Below the pieces are notes generated by a model. That model had not been told where the DNA came from and made no database searches. It saw only the letters and a list, made by a program, of their open reading frames with translations. DNA of 64,000 nt. It comes from Marinobacter gelidimuriae. Lineage in GTDB: Bacteria > Pseudomonadota > Gammaproteobacteria > Pseudomonadales > Oleiphilaceae. Where the stretch lies: NCBI RefSeq assembly GCF_000372805.1, contig NZ_KB889827.1, positions 78,263 through 142,262 on the forward strand, in the 5' to 3' direction. The translations under genes and the position numbers were made by a program. Of the stretch, positions 59,550 to 64,000 are shown one piece after another; position 1 is the stretch's first letter, and each line of letters begins with the position of its first letter.

Positions 59550-60530
59550 TCAGAACCCAACTTTAAGGACCACCTTACCAGTAGCACGGCGCTCAGTCAG
59601 GGCACCAAGGGCCTTGGCGTAATCCTCAAACTCGAAAACCTCGCTGATTTTCGGATCAATTTTACCCTCGGCGTAGAGCTTCATCAGCTCCATCATGTTC
59701 TGGGCACTCGCTTCCGGCTCTCGCTGGGTAAAGCTGCCCCAGAACACACCGACGACAGAACAGCCTTTCAAGAGCGTCAAGTTCGCTGGAATTTTCGGGA
59801 TATCGCCCGCGGCAAAACCAATAATCAGATGGCGGCCGTTCCAGGCCATGGCTCGCAGTGCCTGCTCCGTGTAATCACCACCCACGGGGTCGTAAATTAC
59901 ATCCACGCCCTTGCGGTTGGTCAGGCGCTTTATGGTGTCTTTAAGGGGCTCTTCCGTGTAATTGATCAACTCATCCGCACCCGCGGCTTCGGCAACTGCA
60001 AGCTTCTGTGCTGAACTGGCGGCAGCAATCACACGGGCACCCATGGCCTTGCCCAATTCAACCGTTGCCCGCCCCACACCACCACTGGCGCCCAAAACAA
60101 GAAGACTTTCCCCAGCCTGGATGTTCGCGCGCTGCTTCAGAGCGTAATAGGACGTGCCGTAAACCATCATAAATGCAGCGGCTTTTTCGTCACTCATGCC
60201 GTCTGGCAAAAGCAACAGATTATGCTCAGGTACGATCACTTCTTCAGCAAACGCGCCATAGCCGGTCAAGCCCGCAACCCGATCGCCGACTTTAAAACGA
60301 GTGACTTTTTCTCCCACTGCAATCACTTCACCCGACATTTCGCCGCCCGGAGAAAACGGCAAGGTCGGCTTGAGCTGGTATTTACCTTCGATAATAAGCG
60401 TATCAGGAAAGTTCAGGCCCGCTGCTTTTACGCGCACTTTAACACCGCGGCCTTTCGCTACAGGGCTCGGCACATCTTCAATCACGAGCGTGTCAGCAGG
60501 GCCGTATTCTTTACAGAGAATGGCTTTCAC
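59550..60530 (-). CDS. NADPH:quinone oxidoreductase family (zinc-independent MDR)
   Basis: 326 residues, QOR-type medium-chain dehydrogenase. N-terminal GroES-like part with G-L-N-F-P-D and G-E-M-S-G-E-V (no zinc-ligand cysteines), Rossmann motif V-L-G-A-S-G-G-V-G near residue 145. GTG 60530 gives M-K-A-I-L-C-K-E-Y-G, typical of the family, with GGGAG five bases upstream; ATG 60542 is the alternative and contains that ribosome site. Substrate unknown. Confidence 0.9.
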   Translation of the reverse strand: MKAILCKEYGPADTLVIEDVPSPVAKGRGVKVRVKAAGLNFPDTLIIEGKYQLKPTLPFSPGGEMSGEVIAVGEKVTRFKVGDRVAGLTGYGAFAEEVIVPEHNLLLLPDGMSDEKAAAFMMVYGTSYYALKQRANIQAGESLLVLGASGGVGRATVELGKAMGARVIAAASSAQKLAVAEAAGADELINYTEEPLKDTIKRLTNRKGVDVIYDPVGGDYTEQALRAMAWNGRHLIIGFAAGDIPKIPANLTLLKGCSVVGVFWGSFTQREPEASAQNMMELMKLYAEGKIDPKISEVFEFEDYAKALGALTERRATGKVVLKVGF

Positions 60531-60775
60531 AGAAACTCCCATACGATGTCGTTGCTTGATTCTGAAAGGGCAAAATTCTGCCCCCTTTTTGGTTGCCCTC
60601 AAGCTAAACACAGTCAATCCATGAAGCAAATAAATCTTTCTTATTCGTTTGAATAAACACGGCTTATAGCGTGCAAAAGGACTAGGGGCTTTATAAATGC
60701 CCTGACCACCCTTTCCTCACGGCTGATAAGTTGCTGGTTCTAACCGGAACTTTGGGCAAAATCAATCATCCCTTG

Positions 60776-60793
60776 GCCTGAGAGCCCTCAGGC
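60776..60793 (+). promoter_or_regulatory. Hairpin in the purine permease leader
   Basis: GCCTGAG / CTCAGGC with AGCC loop: seven perfect pairs, about 90 bases before the permease start; a TTTTTT run lies about 17 bases downstream. Part of the 349-base divergent gap (60531-60879), which otherwise shows no gene. It could be attenuation; I do not recognise a purine or xanthine riboswitch. Confidence 0.35.
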
Positions 60794-60879
60794 GTTAACA
60801 TTGCCGTTTTTTAAGCAGCCCGATTTTTCCAATTAGCCCGACTCCCGAAATCCCAGCATCTGTGAGGCAGACCCCCGTC

Positions 60880-62178
60880 ATGCTTGAACGATTGTTTAAA
60901 CTCCAGGCCCACGGCACCAACGTTCGTAAAGAAGTCGTTGCCGGTATTACCACCTTTTTAACCATGGCCTACATCATCGTGGTTAACCCCAGCATTCTGT
61001 CGTCCACCGGTATGGATTTTGGTGCGGTGTTTGTAGCCACTTGCCTGGCGGCCGTTGTCGGCACGCTGATCATGGGCCTGTGGGCCAACTACCCGATTGC
61101 CCTGGCGCCGGGCATGGGCCTGAACGCGTTTTTCTCGTTCACCGTGGTTGGCAGCATGGGTTACACCTGGCAAGTGGCTCTTGGCGCCGTGTTTTTGTCA
61201 GGTTTGATATTCTTTGCGCTGAGTATTTTTAAAGTGCGGGAGTGGATCATCAACTCCATACCATTGTCTTTGCGCTTTGGCATTTCTGCCGGTATCGGTT
61301 TCTTTCTGGCGTTAATTGCCCTGAAAAACGCCGGCATTGTCGTCGATCACCCAGCTACCCTGGTGGGTATGGGCGACGTCAAGGCGGCCGAGAGCCTGCT
61401 GTTTTTTGGCGGTTTTATTTTAATTTGCGCGCTGTCGTTCCGCCGCGTTACCGGCGCGGTGATGATCGGCATTATTGCGGTTACCCTGGTAGCGCTTGCT
61501 ACCGGCATGATTGAGTACAACGGCCTGTTTTCAGCACCGCCCAGCCTGGCCCCCACCTTTATGCAGCTAGACCTGGCCGGCGCGTTTAACGTCGGCATGA
61601 TCAGCGTTATTTTTGCCTTTCTGTTTGTTGACCTGTTTGACACCTCTGGCACCTTGATCGGCGCCGCCCAACGTGGCGGCCTGCTGGACGAGAATGGCAA
61701 ACTGCCACGCCTGGGCCGCGCGCTCATGTCAGACTCCGTGGCCACCATGTCGGGTGCTGTTCTGGGCACATCAACCACCACCAGCTATGTGGAATCCACC
61801 GCCGGTATCGCCGCGGGTGGTCGCACCGGCTTGACGGCGGTGGTTGTCGCCGGCCTGTTTGCCGCGTGCCTGGTGCTGGCGCCCCTTGCCAGCATCGTCC
61901 CTGCCTACGCCACAGCTCCGGCGCTGTTGTACGTCGCGGTGCTAATGGCCAGTGGGCTGAAGCTGATCGACTGGGACGATGTGACCGATGCCGCACCAGC
62001 GGTTGTCACCGCGCTGATGATGCCGCTAACGTTCTCGATTGCTAACGGCATCGCCCTGGGCTTTATCACCTACGCGGTACTGAAAGCCCTGAGCGGTCGT
62101 TGGTCTGATCTCAATCTGAGCGTGGTCGTTATCGCTCTGGTGTTTATTCTTAAATTCATTTTCCTGGATGTCGCGTAA
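60880..62178 (+). CDS. NCS2/AzgA-type guanine-hypoxanthine permease
   Basis: Inner-membrane purine importer, 432 residues with about 12 hydrophobic segments. Family signatures: R-K-E-V-V-A-G-I-T-T-F-L-T-M-A-Y near residue 18, G-L-N-A-F-F-S-F near residue 83, D-L-F-D-T-S-G-T-L near residue 250 and S-Y-V-E-S-T-A-G-I-A-A-G-G-R-T-G-L-T near residue 303. The ATG 60880 start is preferred; GTG 60862 is in frame. apt follows 29 bases later, so imported bases are converted to nucleotides by the next gene. Confidence 0.93.
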   Translation: MLERLFKLQAHGTNVRKEVVAGITTFLTMAYIIVVNPSILSSTGMDFGAVFVATCLAAVVGTLIMGLWANYPIALAPGMGLNAFFSFTVVGSMGYTWQVALGAVFLSGLIFFALSIFKVREWIINSIPLSLRFGISAGIGFFLALIALKNAGIVVDHPATLVGMGDVKAAESLLFFGGFILICALSFRRVTGAVMIGIIAVTLVALATGMIEYNGLFSAPPSLAPTFMQLDLAGAFNVGMISVIFAFLFVDLFDTSGTLIGAAQRGGLLDENGKLPRLGRALMSDSVATMSGAVLGTSTTTSYVESTAGIAAGGRTGLTAVVVAGLFAACLVLAPLASIVPAYATAPALLYVAVLMASGLKLIDWDDVTDAAPAVVTALMMPLTFSIANGIALGFITYAVLKALSGRWSDLNLSVVVIALVFILKFIFLDVA

Positions 62179-62207
62179 GCGGCGCCCGGGCGTAAGGCAG
62201 GGGTTTC

Positions 62208-62750
62208 ATGGATTACTTTTCCCAGAGCATCAAGCAGGCTATCCGCACGGTTCCGGACTGGCCGAAACCCGGTGTCACTTTCCGCGACATCACGACGGTG
62301 CTGCAGAACAAAACCGCGTTTCGCAAACTGATTGATGCCTTTGTACACCGCTACCACGACCAGCATATAGACGCGATTGCTGCGGTAGATGCCCGTGGCT
62401 TTATCATTGGCTCTGCTCTGGCGTATGAACTGAACGCCTCGTTGGTGTTGATTCGCAAGAAAGGCAAACTGCCGTTTGATACCTTGGTGGAAGACTACGA
62501 ACTGGAATACGGCACCGCCTCGGTGGAGCTGCACAAAGACGCCCTCAAACCCGGCGACAAAGTGGTGCTGGTCGACGATCTAATCGCCACCGGTGGCACC
62601 ATGCTGGCTGCCTCCCGGCTGATTCGCCGGATTGGCGCCGAAATTGTAGAAGTAGCGGCGATGATCGATCTGCCCGACCTGGGCGGTTCTGACAAGCTGC
62701 GAGCTGAAGGCTTAACGGTTTATACTGTATGCTCATTCGAGGGAGAATAA
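62208..62750 (+). CDS. apt: Adenine phosphoribosyltransferase
   Basis: Salvages adenine with PRPP to AMP. 180 residues. F-R-D-I-T-T-V-L near residue 25, A-R-G-F-I-I-G near residue 65 and PRPP loop [13 protein letters not shown] near residue 120. Follows the permease on the same strand. Confidence 0.97.
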   Translation: MDYFSQSIKQAIRTVPDWPKPGVTFRDITTVLQNKTAFRKLIDAFVHRYHDQHIDAIAAVDARGFIIGSALAYELNASLVLIRKKGKLPFDTLVEDYELEYGTASVELHKDALKPGDKVVLVDDLIATGGTMLAASRLIRRIGAEIVEVAAMIDLPDLGGSDKLRAEGLTVYTVCSFEGE

Positions 62751-62774
62751 GCCGCCCTCAAGGAGGATACTATC

Positions 62775-63434
62775 GTGAATTATCAGCACCATTGGCACGA
62801 CACCACCCCTATTCATTTGCCCCTGGGCAAAATTGTCTGCATCGGCCGTAACTATGCCGAACACGCCAAAGAACTGAACAACCCGGTCCCGACCGAGCCC
62901 CTGCTGTTCATAAAACCCGCCACCGCCGCGGTACACCTGACCAGACCTCTGGACTTCCCGCGGGATCAAGGCGCCGTGCACTTTGAAACCGAATTAGCAG
63001 TGCTGATTGGCAAACCCCTGACCAACGCCTCCGCCAGCGATGCAGAAGCGGCGATATTGGGTTATGGCCTGGCGCTGGATTTAACCCTCCGTGACCTGCA
63101 AAGCCGTCTTAAAAAGCAGGGGCACCCATGGGAGCGGGCTAAAGGTTTTGATCGCGCCTGCCCACTCACGCCGTTCGTCCCAGCCAACGATCTGGACAAG
63201 CGCCGCCTGCACTTCAGTCTGGATATAGACGGCAAGCGCCAGCAAAGCGGCGACACCGCCGACATGCTATTTCCGGTGGTGCCCCTGATTGCCCACATCA
63301 GTACACAGTTCTCTCTGTTACCCGGGGATGTAATACTGACTGGCACGCCCAAAGGTGTCGGGCCACTGCAATCCGGACAAATCCTGCAACTGACGCTGGA
63401 AGATCGCCTGTCGGTGTCGACCAGAGTGGTTTAG
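62775..63434 (+). CDS. Fumarylacetoacetate hydrolase family protein (YcgM-like)
   Basis: 219 residues. Family start I-V-C-I-G-R-N-Y-A-E-H, metal ligands in F-E-T-E-L-A-V-L-I, K-G-F-D-R-A-C-P near residue 122 and T-G-T-P-K-G-V-G-P-L near the end. Such proteins act as acylpyruvate hydrolases or oxaloacetate decarboxylases; the substrate here is not clear. GTG 62775 with AAGGAGG about ten bases upstream. Confidence 0.92.
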   Translation: MNYQHHWHDTTPIHLPLGKIVCIGRNYAEHAKELNNPVPTEPLLFIKPATAAVHLTRPLDFPRDQGAVHFETELAVLIGKPLTNASASDAEAAILGYGLALDLTLRDLQSRLKKQGHPWERAKGFDRACPLTPFVPANDLDKRRLHFSLDIDGKRQQSGDTADMLFPVVPLIAHISTQFSLLPGDVILTGTPKGVGPLQSGQILQLTLEDRLSVSTRVV

Positions 63435-63539
63435 AAAGAGATTTAAAGAGTGATGTAAAACGAGCTTTAGACAACAGCCTCAAGCGTGGTTTAACGTGAC
63501 GACGCTGAATCGTTTTTTGGTTAGGAGCGTATATCTGGC

Positions 63540-64000
63540 ATGGCAAAAAAACCGGTTACCACCCGAAGTGGTCGTTTTTTCAAACTCGCAGGTATGACGG
63601 CCTCCGTGGCCGGACAATTCGCTGGCCAAAAGGCGCGCAGTTTTTTCAGCAGTGAAAACGACGAAGGTGCGCGCAGCGAGAGCTACAGCCGTATGGCGTC
63701 GCGCATTACCGACACCCTGGGGGAAATGAAAGGCGCTGCCATGAAGGTGGGTCAGATAGCGTCGCAAACCCAAGATTTTTTACCCCGGGAATTTTCTGAC
63801 GCCCTGCAAAAGCTTCAAAAAGAAGCGCCGCCCATGCCCTTCGAGGTGATTCGCCAGCAAATTGAAACCGCCTTGGGCAAACCGGTGCACGAGCTTTACG
63901 AGTACCTGCAGGAAGCACCTTACGCGGCGGCATCGATAGGCCAAGTGCATCGGGCGCGAATGCACGATGGAACTGATATTATCGTGAAAGTGCAATACCC
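63540..64000 (+). CDS. UbiB/ABC1 atypical kinase family protein (5' part)
   Basis: First 153 residues; the gene runs off the window. It shows the UbiB/COQ8 features: K-x-G-Q motif as A-A-M-K-V-G-Q-I-A-S near residue 67, and the Ala-rich nucleotide loop A-A-A-S-I-G-Q-V-H-R-A near residue 130. TAGGAG lies about 13 bases before ATG 63540. This type, with a K-K-P-V-T-T-R start, is a paralogue distinct from the ubiE-linked UbiB; role in quinone or lipid metabolism is inferred. Confidence 0.9.
   Translation, partial: MAKKPVTTRSGRFFKLAGMTASVAGQFAGQKARSFFSSENDEGARSESYSRMASRITDTLGEMKGAAMKVGQIASQTQDFLPREFSDALQKLQKEAPPMPFEVIRQQIETALGKPVHELYEYLQEAPYAAASIGQVHRARMHDGTDIIVKVQY

Noticed and set aside
60650..60879. 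Purine or xanthine riboswitch upstream of the permease
   Set aside because: Only one simple hairpin is evident; the three-way junction and conserved loop bases of the purine class are not seen.

Overview
The window reads as chromosome of a moderately GC-rich gammaproteobacterium from the Pseudomonas/Marinobacter side of the class; Marinobacter is my best guess, from remembered gene orders and protein flavour rather than any database search. Pointers are the miaB-ybeZ-ybeY-corC-lnt-leuS-lptE-holA block, the nnrD-tsaE-amiB-mutL-miaA-hfq-hflX-hflK-hflC block followed by hisZ and purA (hisZ at this place is a Pseudomonas-like trait), a bioBFHCD operon next to comF and long acyl-CoA dehydrogenases, and a FimX-type protein. 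Almost everything is housekeeping; the unusual material sits in small regulatory or decayed patches between the core genes.

Layout. 1-1080: the right-hand part of an IscB (IS200/IS605-type) element whose nuclease gene has lost its centre, ending a few bases before an FAD-dependent dehydrogenase (1085-2701). 2872-13300: tRNA modification (miaB), ribosome maturation (ybeZ, ybeY), corC, lipoprotein acylation (lnt), a zinc-ribbon gene on the other strand, a 107-bp palindromic repeat, then leuS-lptE-holA. 13410-18429: a small coiled-coil protein, two large tandem acyl-CoA dehydrogenases with a PsrA-like palindrome upstream, a truncated HExxH protein and a flagellar-rod-like small protein. 18474-23807: the biotin operon bioB-F-H-C-D (minus strand) and divergent comF, with two BirA-type operators around a clear bioB promoter. 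23814-28275: an LhgO-like oxidase, srkA, a small membrane-anchored protein overlapping cmoA, and cmoB.

28297-28359 holds two REP-like palindromes. 28380-41524 (minus strand) holds purA, hisZ, hflC, hflK, hflX, hfq, miaA, mutL, amiB, tsaE, nnrD. 41678-48252 holds queG, orn, rsgA, psd and a complete epmA/efp/epmB set for EF-P lysylation. 48376-51946 is a decayed PilZ-type gene followed by an intact FimX-like c-di-GMP protein. 51986-59448 holds serB-parC, a small membrane gene, a cytochrome b561-yceI pair and parE. 59550-64000 holds a quinone oxidoreductase, a purine permease with apt (purine salvage), a fumarylacetoacetase-family hydrolase and the start of a UbiB/ABC1 kinase cut by the window edge.

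I found no rRNA, tRNA, CRISPR array, prophage or large foreign island. The best candidates for a second look are: the bioB promoter whose -10 box is the comF start codon and which is bracketed by two BirA-type operators (one inside the comF coding sequence); the IscB gene with an internal deletion at a 12-base overlap; and the multiply damaged PilZ-type gene next to fimX. I do not see a convincing wholly new multi-gene system here.
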